The notes under the pieces are model-generated. The model was not told the DNA's origin. It ran no database searches and worked only from the letters and a program-made list of their open reading frames with translations. From contig RAYM01000038.1 of the NCBI GenBank assembly GCA_003611805.1, forward strand, positions 1-64,000: a DNA stretch of 64,000 bases. Reading direction: 5' to 3'. Positions 51,849 through 60,838 of the stretch are shown piece by piece. Both the position numbers and the translations under genes were made by a program. Origin of the DNA: a bacterium 1xD42-87. Its GTDB lineage: Bacteria; Bacillota; Clostridia; Lachnospirales; Lachnospiraceae. Position 1 is the first letter of the stretch. Every line of letters begins with the position of its first letter.

Positions 51849-51850
51849 AG

Positions 51851-51894
51851 ACTGGAGCAAATCTGTTTCTATCATACAGGCTTGCTCCAGTTTT
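51851..51894 (+). terminator. Hairpin with T-run
   Basis: ACTGGAGCAA pairs perfectly with TTGCTCCAGT, followed by TTT. It lies directly after the IS66 fragment. Confidence 0.8.
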
Positions 51895-52033
51895 GTATAG
51901 GTACGGACTATCTACCGTTTACATTGGGTGAAAAACAGAAAATTTTTATGGTATAATTCAGTGGATGCTTTTGCTTTAGCAGGAACGGTATCCTGCCGAA
52001 GTAATAGGAAACAGCGGAAAGGGTGATATACGG

Positions 52034-52192
52034 ATGTATGATGTGATAGTGATCGGGGCGGGGCCTGCGGGATGCACGGCTTCCAAGGTTTTAGCGGAAA
52101 AAGGCTATAAGGTCCTTTTGGTGGAAAAATTCAAAATTGTACATTACTGTGAAAAGAAGACGCTTTCTGAGTATGTGAAGGGAATGACATAA
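52034..52192 (+). pseudogene. 5' fragment of a FAD-dependent oxidoreductase
   Basis: The start [20 protein letters not shown] with the GAGPAG dinucleotide loop and [12 protein letters not shown] is the FAD-binding beta-alpha-beta unit of geranylgeranyl-reductase-like enzymes. After about 34 residues homology ends and a stop comes at 52190. The region upstream (51895-52033) has a TATAAT-type -10 (TGGTATAAT, 51950s) and a ribosome site, the intact control region of the lost gene. Confidence 0.75.
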
Positions 52193-52232
52193 TCTGGATG
52201 TTATCTTGGTAGATAAAGAAATCAGGAAGTAG

Positions 52233-52618
52233 GAAGAAAACCAATAAAGCACAAACGATAAAAGGGAACCAAGCAGGAACAATTCATGTCTGGTTCCCTT
52301 GTTCCATATCAGTGAGGGGAGGCGGTTTCAGTGGAGAGGATCAGATGCCCCACTGCGGTAGGACAGTCAGGCTGGAATGGCTGGTACAGACCTCATTGAA
52401 AATGTGATACTGTTTACTCGATTGTGCGAGCGGCCAAGTGACGAGCTGCGTCCTGCCGGGTTCCGGCGGGATTGTCTGGTGCAGGACTGTACCTTTGCGC
52501 GAGCGCCTGCTTCGGCGGCTGTTCGGGGAGATGCGCCGGGTGATGCGCCGGGTGACGATCATTGTCCCCGGAGGCAACGTGGAGGAGCTTTCGGTAAAGG
52601 AGCTTCCTGTGTAATTCA
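52233..52618 (+). pseudogene. Decayed Com-like cassette, second copy of repeat C
   Basis: From GAAGAAAACCAATAAAGCAC through the hairpin AAGGGAACCA/TGGTTCCCTT to GGGGAGGCGG it mirrors 4108-4205. The gene start GTG 52331 gives MERIRCPTAV and then breaks. Further on, a frame ending at 52615 reads RRVTIIVPGGNVEELSVKEL, the tail of another small protein. The hairpin arms differ from the first copy yet still pair, evidence that the structure matters. Confidence 0.7.
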
Positions 52619-52670
52619 AGTATAGGGAATTCTAAGAAAGAAGGTTGAGAAAAAAATACCTCAGAGTAAA

Positions 52671-54133
52671 ATAACACCACTTTACAACTTTTGAGCTAAG
52701 CTGTTTCTCCCAGACACAGCTTTTGCAGGGTTTTGATAATGGCCATTGATTTTATGTGGGTTTCGATGTGCTGTACCAAGTTTACATAAAATATCTGCCG
52801 CCTTATCTGCCCACTGAGGACAAACCGAAACTCCTGTACACTGTACCCCCTGTACTGTGACATTGTTTCCTCCATATAGGGCAGTAGTTTCATGGCACAG
52901 CAGCTGATATTGATCAGGTTCACCAGCGTTTCAATGCCTCTGCGGCTGCGGACCATGTATGCGCATAACGACCAGAAGGATTTCTGTTCATAATAGCTTA
53001 CTTCAATGTTCCACCGGAACGAATACAGGAACAGGGGAATATATGGCATCCATCCGCTTCCTGTCTGGTTCAGCGGCGCTTTTTCCTGCCATGCACAGTA
53101 AATTTGGAGCTGCGCGGGGGAAACCGTACTGAAAAACAGCCTTCTTGTGCCGTTTTCCTTCCCTGTGGAAGCCACATAAGCCATGACTTCCCGTGACCCA
53201 AAGATATTTGTCAGTACACGGCGGCATCCGATATAATAATCACCTGCCTTTTCATCAGAAAGGACAAAACCGATGTCTATCGACAGACGGCGGCCACGCT
53301 TTGCGGGCCTGCCCTTGCGGCCTGTGGGCCGGGGCGGCAGATCATACATGACAGAATCAGCCCTTGCATTACCGGTCAGGTCGAGGTTTCCATATTCATC
53401 CACGACAGACACAAGGTTGTGCTTCACATACCAGCTGTCACACAGGATGATGACATTTTTCTGTGTGGAAAACGCAGGCATCACCTGACGTACCATGGCT
53501 GAGGCAAGTTCCAGTTCTGATTCTTTCTTCTACCACATACGATACCCCAGTGGGACGGCAAGGTAAGAGATCCTGTCCAGCTTCCATACCGGCACACACA
53601 GCATAAGGCTGACAAAACAGTGCCCGTTAAGGTAATTGGAGCCATTATGTGCTGCATGGTCAAACAGCTTTGATACATCCTCAAATTTCTTCCCGAACTT
53701 TGAGACCATGGTATGCACAGGAAGAGAGGCTGAGACCTCAGGTCTGCCGGAACCAACCGCAGAGCCAGTCTGGCGGTAACATTCATAAAGGCGGAGCAAT
53801 CTACTTTTGCATAAGAGCAGGCATAATAAAAAGCATTCAGGGACTTTGCGGTTATGCCGGACAAAAAATGTCTGTAAAGGGAGCGGATGGAATCTGCGGA
53901 CTCCATCGCCAGTATAGCTAATATCAGTAAAAACAGGCTCTCCGCCGTAGGGGCGGCAAAGGTGGAAAAATAAACAGAAAAATATCGAAAAAGCCTGCCA
54001 ATTATGTGTTTGTCGTTGTATAATAAGGTTGTCGTATGAGGTCACTTCTTTCGTGTATTTTTGTTTGCAAACTTATTATACACCAGAGTGCCTCATACGG
54101 CATTTCTTTTAAAAAGTTGTAAAGTGGTGTTAT
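52671..54133 (-). mobile_element. Insertion sequence with perfect 22-bp terminal inverted repeats
   Basis: ATAACACCACTTTACAACTT (plus TT) at 52671-52692 is repeated in inverse orientation at 54112-54133. The 1463-bp unit holds one DDE-type transposase on the minus strand. No clear target duplication was seen. The ends are intact but the transposase is broken, so it could only move with help from a related copy. Confidence 0.9.
52696..54045 (-). pseudogene. DDE-superfamily transposase (IS4/IS701-like), disrupted
   Basis: The minus-strand pieces are: an N-terminal part in the 53906 frame (SADSIRSLYRHFLSGITAKS, SAFMNVTARLALRLVPADLR); a shift near 53710 into the frame FGKKFEDVSKLFDHAAHNGS, CFVSLMLCVPVWK; a stop TAG at 53530-53532 (GYRMW-stop-KKESELELA); then the C-terminal part with VIILCDSWYVKHNL and SFRWNIEVSYYEQKSFW. 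At least one frameshift and one nonsense codon are present. The YYEQKSFW segment carries the conserved Glu. Family naming is approximate. Confidence 0.8.
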
Positions 54134-54171
54134 ATAACTTAATAAGCAAAATGGATTGGAGAGATTGAAAA

Positions 54172-54942
54172 ATGAAATATAAAAATGTAAAATGTAAAAC
54201 AAACATTATGGAGGATGATGATGTGTTTTATATAGGAATATGTGATGATGAAAAAGAAACATGCGCACAATTAGAAGAATGGTGCTATAAATATGGTAAG
54301 AAGCAAAATGTGGATGTAGAGGTTTTTGTTTGGTATACGGGTGAAAGCTTATGTGACGATATTTTGAACAAAAAAGAATATGTAGATGCAATCTTTCTTG
54401 ATATTGAATTAATTAGTACGGATGGAATACAAGTGGGGAATTTTATAAGGGAAGAACTAAAAAATTTAGAAACAACTATAATATATATTTCATCGAAAAG
54501 TAGTTATGCAATGCAGTTATTTCAAGTGCAACCATTAGGGTTTCTAATTAAGCCATTAGAATTAGAGGAAGTGGAGAAGATATTAGATAAATGTATTCAA
54601 TTATATGAAATAAGGAACCAGAAGTTTGAATACATATCAAGAGGGATTTATTATAAAATTCCTTATAAAGAAATTTTGTATTTTTATAGCCAAAATAAGA
54701 AAATAAATATTATAACAAATGTGGGAGAAAAACAGTTTAATGGTAAACTAAAGACAATTGCTTCACTGTTACCACATAATTTTATAATGATACACCAATC
54801 TTACATAATTAATTTAGATTATATGGTAGAGGCATCATACGAATTAGTAAAAATGCGAGGGGGAATTTTGCTGAATATAAGTCAGCCGTATCGAAAAATT
54901 GTTAGAGAGCAAATAATGCAATGTAAATGGGAAAGGAAATAA
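54172..54942 (+). CDS. agrA: LytTR response regulator, AgrA-like
   Basis: ATG 54172 has GGAGAG 10 bases before; ATG 54208 is an alternative. The receiver domain contains YIGICDDEKETC, the phospho-acceptor Asp near residue 77 (IFLDIELISTDGI) and the switch Lys in FLIKPLE. The LytTR domain has ILYFYSQNKKINIITN and FIMIHQSYIINLDYMVEAS. It overlaps the kinase leader by a few bases and would bind paired direct repeats about 21 bp apart; such repeats lie before agrD at 59952. AT-rich coding marks it as foreign to the surrounding chromosome. Confidence 0.9.
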   Translation: MKYKNVKCKTNIMEDDDVFYIGICDDEKETCAQLEEWCYKYGKKQNVDVEVFVWYTGESLCDDILNKKEYVDAIFLDIELISTDGIQVGNFIREELKNLETTIIYISSKSSYAMQLFQVQPLGFLIKPLELEEVEKILDKCIQLYEIRNQKFEYISRGIYYKIPYKEILYFYSQNKKINIITNVGEKQFNGKLKTIASLLPHNFIMIHQSYIINLDYMVEASYELVKMRGGILLNISQPYRKIVREQIMQCKWERK

Positions 54943-54944
54943 TT

Positions 54945-56207
54945 ATGGAGGGGATAGTGATAACACTAAGTACGAACCTACTTAGAACTTTTATAATTAG
55001 AAGATTTATGGCTGTTTTTTTTCAGATAAATATTGAACACAAAAATAGGGAAAAAGTAGTTTACTTTATATTTTTGTTTTTAACAAGTATTATACATATT
55101 ATATTTCATTTTCCGCCTGCAAATATAATAACGAATTTGTTGTTAATTTATTTAATTACATTGCTTTATGTGGGAAATCGGAAGAAAAAAGTATTTATTA
55201 CTTTTTTGATTTATGGAATCAATATGGTTTGCGACATTATAGCTGTTTATTCATGTAGTAATTATATTGTAGGAAAAACTCAAAATGAAATGACTGTGTA
55301 TATTACGGTGTTTTTAATTGCAGTTTGTGAATTTGTTGTTGAGAAATTCTTAGTAAAAAATAGGGAAACCGATTTTATTCCGCCGCATTGGAGTATATTA
55401 ATTGCAATTCCAATCATTAGTATATTGCTTTTACTGATTTTGATTATGAATAATTTAAATAATAGAATAGTCTTGGTTTCTATAGGTACAGGTGTGTTGT
55501 TTATTAATCTGCTTATATTTTATTTATACGATGTGTTAGTAAGTGCTTATATGAAATTAGAAGAAACAGCAGTATTTGAACGACAGTTGGAAAGCTATTC
55601 TAATCAATTGAATGTTATGATGCAGTCAGAGGAAAAAATGATAGCATTGCGACATGACATGAAGCATCATTTAAATGAATTGTCAATCATGGCGAACCGA
55701 AATAAAGATACTGAGGTGATAGATTATATTCAGAATATGCGTTCTTATTTTAAAAATCCATATTGTTATACCAATACTGGAAATAAAGATGTTGATAGCC
55801 TGATAAATTATATGTTGAATAAAGCAAAAAGTATTCTTGAAAGAGTTGATTACGAGATAAATGTTCCAAAGGAATTAGAAATTAGTTCTTTTGATTTAAA
55901 TATTATAATTGGAAACTTATTGGAGAACGCGATAGATGCAGCTAAAGATTCGATAGAAAAATGGATGGAAGTTTTTCTGAATTATGAACAAGGTATGTTA
56001 TTTATCCGTATTAGAAATAGCTTTAATAATGTGGTGCAAAAGCGAGGAGATACCTATATTACGACTAAAATGAAAATGACAGGACATGGAATAGGGTTAC
56101 AGAATGTAAAAAAGGTCGTGGACAGTTATAAAGGTGAAATGAAAATAGTAGATATCGATAATATTTTTGATGTAAAAATTATTTTATATACTTTGATATT
56201 GAAATAG
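54945..56207 (+). CDS. agrC: AgrC-like quorum-sensing histidine kinase
   Basis: ATG 54945 follows AAAGGAAA, three bases after the agrA stop. About six membrane spans occupy residues 1-195 (VVYFIFLFLTSIIHIIFHF, WSILIAIPIISILLLLILIM). The phospho-His motif is ALRHDMKHHLNE near 236, the N-box GNLLENAIDAAKD near 322 and HGIGLQNV near 383. This is the architecture of AgrC, receptor for a cyclic peptide. The peptide and processing genes that would match it (agrD, agrB) are 3.9 kb downstream, past the IS debris. Confidence 0.9.
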   Translation: MEGIVITLSTNLLRTFIIRRFMAVFFQINIEHKNREKVVYFIFLFLTSIIHIIFHFPPANIITNLLLIYLITLLYVGNRKKKVFITFLIYGINMVCDIIAVYSCSNYIVGKTQNEMTVYITVFLIAVCEFVVEKFLVKNRETDFIPPHWSILIAIPIISILLLLILIMNNLNNRIVLVSIGTGVLFINLLIFYLYDVLVSAYMKLEETAVFERQLESYSNQLNVMMQSEEKMIALRHDMKHHLNELSIMANRNKDTEVIDYIQNMRSYFKNPYCYTNTGNKDVDSLINYMLNKAKSILERVDYEINVPKELEISSFDLNIIIGNLLENAIDAAKDSIEKWMEVFLNYEQGMLFIRIRNSFNNVVQKRGDTYITTKMKMTGHGIGLQNVKKVVDSYKGEMKIVDIDNIFDVKIILYTLILK

Positions 56208-56280
56208 CAATGTATTATGGAATAAAACAGTTTGAAAAAGTGCGGATGGTTCACATGTAAAGTAAGCGCTAAGTAATAGG

Positions 56281-56333
56281 GTATCTCCCATGAAAAAATC
56301 CGAGAGTTCCACGGATTTTTTCATGGGAGATAC
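56281..56333. terminator. Perfect 22-bp stem inside the IS66 end
   Basis: GTATCTCCCATGAAAAAATC (plus CG) pairs exactly with its complement at 56312-56333 around AGAGTTCCA. It may stop transcription running out of agrC or into the IS, or be part of the IS end. Confidence 0.8.
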
Positions 56334-56358
56334 TTTATTTACACAGCATTCCTGAACA

Positions 56359-57405
56359 TCAGGATTCCAAGGGAGGAGCCATATTTTCAAGTTTCTCATC
56401 AGACATGTTTTTATACGGTCTTGCTTCTGGAAGATATTCCAGATACTTCTGAGGGTTCAGCCCGTTTGTCCTGGTTGTTTCCAAAAGTGAATATACCATC
56501 ATGCTGGCACCGGCACCGGCTGTAGTATCACAGAACAGCCAGTTACGTTTCCCCACTGTTACGGGGGCGGATGGAGTTCTCACTTAAGTTGTTTGAAATG
56601 CTGCAGCGGTCATCTTCCAGATAGGTCATCATGTATGGTCTCTGGTTCTCGGCGTAGGTTAAGACCCTGGCAAGGCGGCTTCCGTTTGATGCTTTCTGCT
56701 TACCAATCCACGCCATAAAAGCATCAACGATAGGTTTCTGGTCCTTGGGACGCCGGTTGTATATCTGCCTATAAGAGAGCCCCTTCTCACCATGGGAGCC
56801 AGACCGGAGGAAACGTAACTGTGGGGAACAAGCGGCTCCCCGCCTTCGTCTTTTACGAACTGTGGTTCTAGGGAATCTTTACAGGAAGGGCATTCATATG
56901 TGACCGCCATGTAATCCACCCGTTCCAGATATGCGGGATGGAAAACAAGCTCCGTGCGGGCAGTCTCTGTTCTGATAGGAACCATCTGTGTCCCGCAGAC
57001 AGGACAGCTCTTATCCTCATCAGTTAGGGTATTCAGCATAACCTCCCTGCGAGGAAGATTGTCAAACATCTCCTCATAGGTTGCCTTTGGTTTTCGTTCC
57101 CGCTTGTGGGCGGAAACGTCGATGATTTCCGGTTCTATGATATCGGGGATCCTCTCGTTCGGCAGTTCCTCGAAAAGATGCATCTGTCCGGGAAAGGGGC
57201 TTTTACGTTTCTCACTGGAAGAGCCAAACAGTTTTGCCTTCAGATAATCCACTTCCGCCTGCTTGTTGTTTAACACCTGATACAGCTCTTCAATGGTCTT
57301 CTGCAAAAAATCCATGGATTTCGTCTGCGTCGTGATCAGTTCATTCAGTTTTGCAATGGTATCCTTAAGCTCTGTAAGCTGGATGTCTTTTGCGGAACGC
57401 GGCAT
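56359..57405 (-). pseudogene. IS66 transposase TnpC with internal deletion
   Basis: From 57405 the minus strand encodes MPRSAKDIQLTELKDTIAKL, a leucine-zipper region, the KLFGSSSEKRK motif, a zinc finger (CPVCGTQM ... CPSCKDS) and VPHSYVSSGLAPMV. At about 56780 the frame is lost. Beyond the deleted catalytic core, pieces of the end remain (ASNGSRLARVLTYAENQRPY on the minus strand, then VGKRNWLFCDTTAGAGASMM and TTRTNGLNPQKYLEYL). The core with the catalytic residues is missing. Confidence 0.88.
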
Positions 57406-57500
57406 GCTTTTTCTCCCGTTTTTGATAGCCTTATTATACCATAAAGCGGGTTAAAATTCCAGTAAAACCAAGGATTTTAGGCGGTGCGCAGAGCCTTTGG

Positions 57501-57785
57501 TTACTCGATTTCAAGACCGGACATGAGCCAGTCGAACTGCTGCCATGTAATGGGCTTTACCTCGGAACGGTTCCTCGGCCAGCGGTATTTCCCCTGTACC
57601 ACATCAAGTCTTTTATATAAAAGGACGTATCCGTCCGGCTCACGTAATAAGACCTTGATCCGGTCGCAGCGTTTACCGCAGAAAAGATAGATGGAGTGGC
57701 TGTACGGTTCTTCTTTCATCTGATCCGTTACGATTGCGCACAGACCGTCTATGATTTTCCTCATATCTGTGTATCCGCATTATCC
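57501..57785 (-). pseudogene. IS66 accessory protein TnpB, 5' truncated
   Basis: The frame reads CGYTDMRKIIDGLCAIV, then SIYLFCGKRCDRIKVLLREP, GYVLLYKRLD and ITWQQFDWLMSGL. This is the IS66 Orf2/TnpB family. The first 15-20 residues are cut off at the junction with the IS1182 terminus at about 57790. Confidence 0.88.
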
Positions 57786-57790
57786 TAATG

Positions 57791-59393
57791 TGGGGGTGTC
57801 GCAAAATCATCAAATTAGATGATCGAGCGGCACCCCTGCTCTATATTTTGAAAAATTCAGTTGAAATCTTATGTTTGGGGAATTTTTCTTGATTTTGGGC
57901 ATACTTTAATAAATCTTTTGTTTTTCTTGCTTTTATGCTGTTTCTTTTACCGGAAAAAGATGGCTCTCAGTACGTCCATTCTGGATCTTTGCATGCAGTT
58001 TATTGATGTTGTAGCCCATACACAGCAAAAGGATCTCCAGTTTTACCTTTGTTTTCCTCCGCAGCAGAAATCTTTGGAATCCGTAATCATTTTTCAGAAC
58101 GCCAAAAGCTCCTTCTACTTGAATGGAACGGTTCATCCGATATTTGATCCCTGTTTCACTTAGGATATTTTCGTAGGATTCCTGCCGCTTCTCCAGAAAA
58201 CTTTTGGAAATACATAACCGTTTATTGCCCTTTGCTCTGGTGCATTTTTCTTTATAAGGACAGTCCGTGCAGTATTCACATTCGTAAACAGTTACTTCCG
58301 ATTCATAGCCGCTCTTACTTTTCTGCTTTTTGATAAAAAGAGGGGACAATGATTTCCAGGCATGGCAGGTGTAGGTATCAGTTTTTTCATCATATCCCAT
58401 GTTCTCGCGTTTGCTGATATCCTTTTTAAAGCTGCGCTTTTTCCATTTCTCATAGGTCTGGGGTTTTATATATGGCTTCTGTCTGTACTCTCTTAAAAAA
58501 CTGTAGCCTTCCTCGCTTTCGTAGCCTGAATCCGCTGTTATGCTTGGATAGCAAAATCCCAGTTTTTCTTCCATTGTCTTTAGGAATGGGACTAGGGTCC
58601 ATACATCGTTTCTGTCCTGAAAGATAACAGCTGCCACGATATATTCACTGTTTGCCGCAAGCTGTACATTATATCCTGGTTTTAACTGGGCGTTACGCAT
58701 ATGGTCATCCTTCATGTGCATAAATGTAGCACCCGGGTCTGTCTTACAGTAATTGTTCCGTCCCTGAAAACTTGCCGTATGCCAGTCATAGACAGTCTGA
58801 CGTTCCAGAAATCTGCGGAAGAGTTCCAGATATCTCTGGTTCCTGCTTTTCCTCCTGCCCCGTCCATGGACAAAGACAGTCCCCTCTGTCTGGCAGCGTC
58901 CTTCCAGAAACCGGCATATCTTCTGCAGCTCCTGCGCCCTTGTTTCTCCGCCGACTGAAAAATCCTGTATGTATTTATGATTCAGAAGCTGTACTGCTTC
59001 CTGTATCTTCCGGAACATTTTTTCTTCCCACTTCCCAACAGACTTTTTCCACACAAAGGTATACTTGCTGGCGCAGGCTTCCAATTTTGTCCCGTCAATG
59101 AATACCGTCTCCTTTGACAGCTCATCAGCCTGCCCCAGTCTTCTTACCATCTGATAGAAAAGGTCCTCACAGGCATCCGCCAGAAAATCAGTGTGGAAGC
59201 GGGCGATCGTACTGTGGTCCGGTGCTTTGTGTCCGGCTAACAGCCACATAAAGTTGATATCGCGCCTGCAGGCGGTTTCGATCTTTCTCGAAGAATAGAT
59301 GTTTTGGGAGTAAGCATAGGTCAGGATCTTGAACATGGTCTTTGGGTCCACTGCCGGATTTCTGCCTTTGGCAGAGTAACTCGAGTGCGCCAT
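57791..59393 (-). mobile_element. IS1182-family element, one end lost
   Basis: The end at 57791 begins GGGGGTGTCGCAAAATCATC and forms a hairpin with GATGAT ... GCGGCACCCC (to 57836). The opposite inverted repeat is missing: at 59393 the transposase N-terminus abuts an IS30 fragment. Confidence 0.8.
57933..59393 (-). pseudogene. IS1182-family transposase, N-terminally truncated
   Basis: The 486-residue frame begins within SSYSAKGRNPAVDPKTMFKI. It has IETACRRDINFMWLLAG, the first catalytic Asp in TVFIDGTKLEACASKYTFVW, ITADSGYESEEGY, and the C-terminal VEGAFGVLKNDYGFQRFLLR with the Glu. The Cys cluster CEYCTDCPYKEKCTRAKGNK is typical. Roughly 40-60 N-terminal residues present in family members are absent, so activity is doubtful although the DDE triad remains. 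Confidence 0.9.
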
Positions 59394-59653
59394 ACCAGAA
59401 GGCGGAGATCGAAGTGGGGCATGAATTCATCCGCAGGGTGGTGCCTAAGGGGAAGAGCTTTGATGAACTGACGCAGGCAGACATCGGCTTGATGATGGAC
59501 CACATCAATTCGTATCGGAGGAAGAAACTGAACGGGAAGAGCCCGTATGAGGCGTTCTGCTTCTATTACGGGGAAGGACTGGCGCAGAAGTTGGGATGCC
59601 ATGAGGTTGAAGCCGCCCGCATCAACCTCACCCCAAGACTTCTTAAAAAGTAA
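59393..59653 (+). pseudogene. IS30-family transposase, C-terminal fragment
   Basis: The frame reads GHEFIRRVVPKGKSFDELTQ, ADIGLMMDHINSYRRKKLNG and KSPYEAFCFYYGEGLAQKLG, the end of the IS30 integrase core with its catalytic Glu, followed by LTPRLLKK. Everything upstream is replaced by the IS1182 remnant. Confidence 0.9.
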
Positions 59654-59833
59654 CAGGGCAGAGAGAAACTAAGAACATACGCAGACCGCCGGCTGGAAAT
59701 AAGGACCGGAAGAGGCGTGAAATTTGTGGTACAAAATTTGTAAGACAAAAGTGACGCCCGGTTTTTGTGCGCATTTTTACCCTGTCATAGAGCTATTATA
59801 ACACAGAATGGAAAGAAAAAACGGGAATCCTGC

Positions 59834-59913
59834 TACAAAAGTAGAAATTCGGGTACAAAATTTGAATGCCGCTTGCAAAAGGTGAAACTCGTTTACAAAA
59901 CGGGAACCTCGGA
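59834..59913 (+). repeat. Four tandem 20-bp iteron-like repeats
   Basis: TACAAAA begins at 59834, 59854 and 59894, with TGCAAAA at 59874: exact 20-base period. GAA and a C/T-CG block recur at fixed positions in each unit (TACAAAAnnnGAAncTCG). A lone TACAAAATTTG at 59730 is outside the phase. The rest of 59654-60058 has no gene. Confidence 0.75.
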
Positions 59914-59951
59914 TTGCAATCGACCCTCGGAATACTCACTCACATTATTTT

Positions 59952-59988
59952 TATATGAATTTCGCTATATTATATATGAATTTCGCCA
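59952..59988 (+). promoter_or_regulatory. Paired direct repeats, candidate AgrA/LytTR binding site
   Basis: TATATGAATTTCGC occurs at 59952-59965 and 59973-59986, a 21-base period (two helical turns), as LytTR regulators require. A TATTAT -10 candidate lies at 60016-60021, so the proximal repeat sits just upstream of the expected -35, and agrD starts at 60059. Confidence 0.65.
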
Positions 59989-60058
59989 TTTGAAGAAAAA
60001 GTAATAGAAATGATGTATTATAAAAAAAATTATATTTGATACAGAAAGTGAGAAAAAA

Positions 60059-60200
60059 ATGAAAAGCAAAAAAATATTAAAAAAATTAATTGAAAAATGT
60101 TGCAATTAAGGTGGCAATAGCAGATGCAAATGCAACCTGCCCATGTATTAATTATCAACCTAAGATGCCTAAAGCGGTAAAAAAATTGAGGAAGTTTTAA
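60059..60200 (+). pseudogene. agrD: agrD-like cyclic peptide pheromone precursor with apparent frameshift
   Basis: ATG 60059 encodes MKSKKILKKLIEKCCN and stops at 60107. The next frame carries AIKVAIADANATCPCINYQP and KMPKAVKKLRKF, ending at 60200, three bases before agrB. Removing one A from the run 60093-60097 fuses them into MKSKKILKKLIENVAIKVAI..., a 46-residue AgrD. It would have an amphipathic leader, an ATCPCINY signal core and a charged PKMPKA tail cut by AgrB. It could be a true mutation, a sequencing slip in a homopolymer, or ribosomal slippage. Confidence 0.8.
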
Positions 60201-60203
60201 AAT

Positions 60204-60749
60204 ATGGATACTCTGTTGCACCAAATGTCTGAAAAAGAACGCGAAGAAATAATTAGATACGGCATTAAAAGAGGAGTAGTCATATTTATTAGCACTTTAA
60301 TTACAATAATGTGTGGATGGTTTTTGGGAATTGTTTGGCAGAGTGTTTTTTTGGGGGTTAGTTTTAGTGTATTAAGGAAGTATATAGGTGGATATCATTC
60401 TAACACAGAGAAAAAGTGTTATGTAATATCATTTATTACAGTTTTGACTTCACTTTTAGGCATTAAGATGATAAAGTGTGGTGGCGAGCTGGGGATTGCG
60501 TTACAAACAATATGCTTGGTTATTGTTTTATTGATAGCTCCGGTGGAGAATGTAAACCATATTTTAGATAAAGATGAAAGAATCAAGTATGGAAATAAAG
60601 GTAGGAATACAGAAATATTACTGTATCTCATATACGTATCTTTATATTTTGTAAACAGACGAAATATTAGTGTTGCTATAGGAACAGCAAATTTAATAGG
60701 AACCATCTTTTTGGTTATTGGATATATAAAGATTCACAAAGTAAAATAG
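60204..60749 (+). CDS. agrB: AgrB-like peptide-processing membrane protease
   Basis: There are 181 residues with four or more membrane spans. The catalytic pair His65 and Cys72 in KYIGGYHSNTEKKC is spaced by seven residues, as in staphylococcal AgrB. AgrB cleaves the C-terminal tail of AgrD and closes the thiolactone ring. It lies three bases after the agrD frame, so they form one operon. AT-rich like agrA and agrC. ATG 60204 follows TGAGGAAG. Confidence 0.93.
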   Translation: MDTLLHQMSEKEREEIIRYGIKRGVVIFISTLITIMCGWFLGIVWQSVFLGVSFSVLRKYIGGYHSNTEKKCYVISFITVLTSLLGIKMIKCGGELGIALQTICLVIVLLIAPVENVNHILDKDERIKYGNKGRNTEILLYLIYVSLYFVNRRNISVAIGTANLIGTIFLVIGYIKIHKVK

Positions 60750-60838
60750 TATGATGTTGATAAGGGATAGAATTTTCAACAGAGTTGTCGGCTTTGTGAG
60801 AAAAACTTGAACATATATTATATATAGAAGGAATAGTT

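Larger units (their letters stand above)
56262..57790 (-). mobile_element. IS66-family element remnant
   Basis: It starts at GTAAGCGC (56262), the typical IS66 terminus, and contains minus-strand tnpC and tnpB. The other end is cut at about 57790 by the IS1182 element. An internal 22-bp perfect hairpin follows the terminus (56281-56333). Confidence 0.8.

Noticed and set aside
52377-52625. 82-codon plus-strand frame
   Set aside because: It runs across the decayed Com cassette in the wrong frame; the real remnant frame ends at 52615 with a recognisable strand pattern.
59730-59913. TACAAAA repeats as a CRISPR array
   Set aside because: Units are 20 bp with no spacer/repeat alternation and no cas genes; they are better described as iteron-like.
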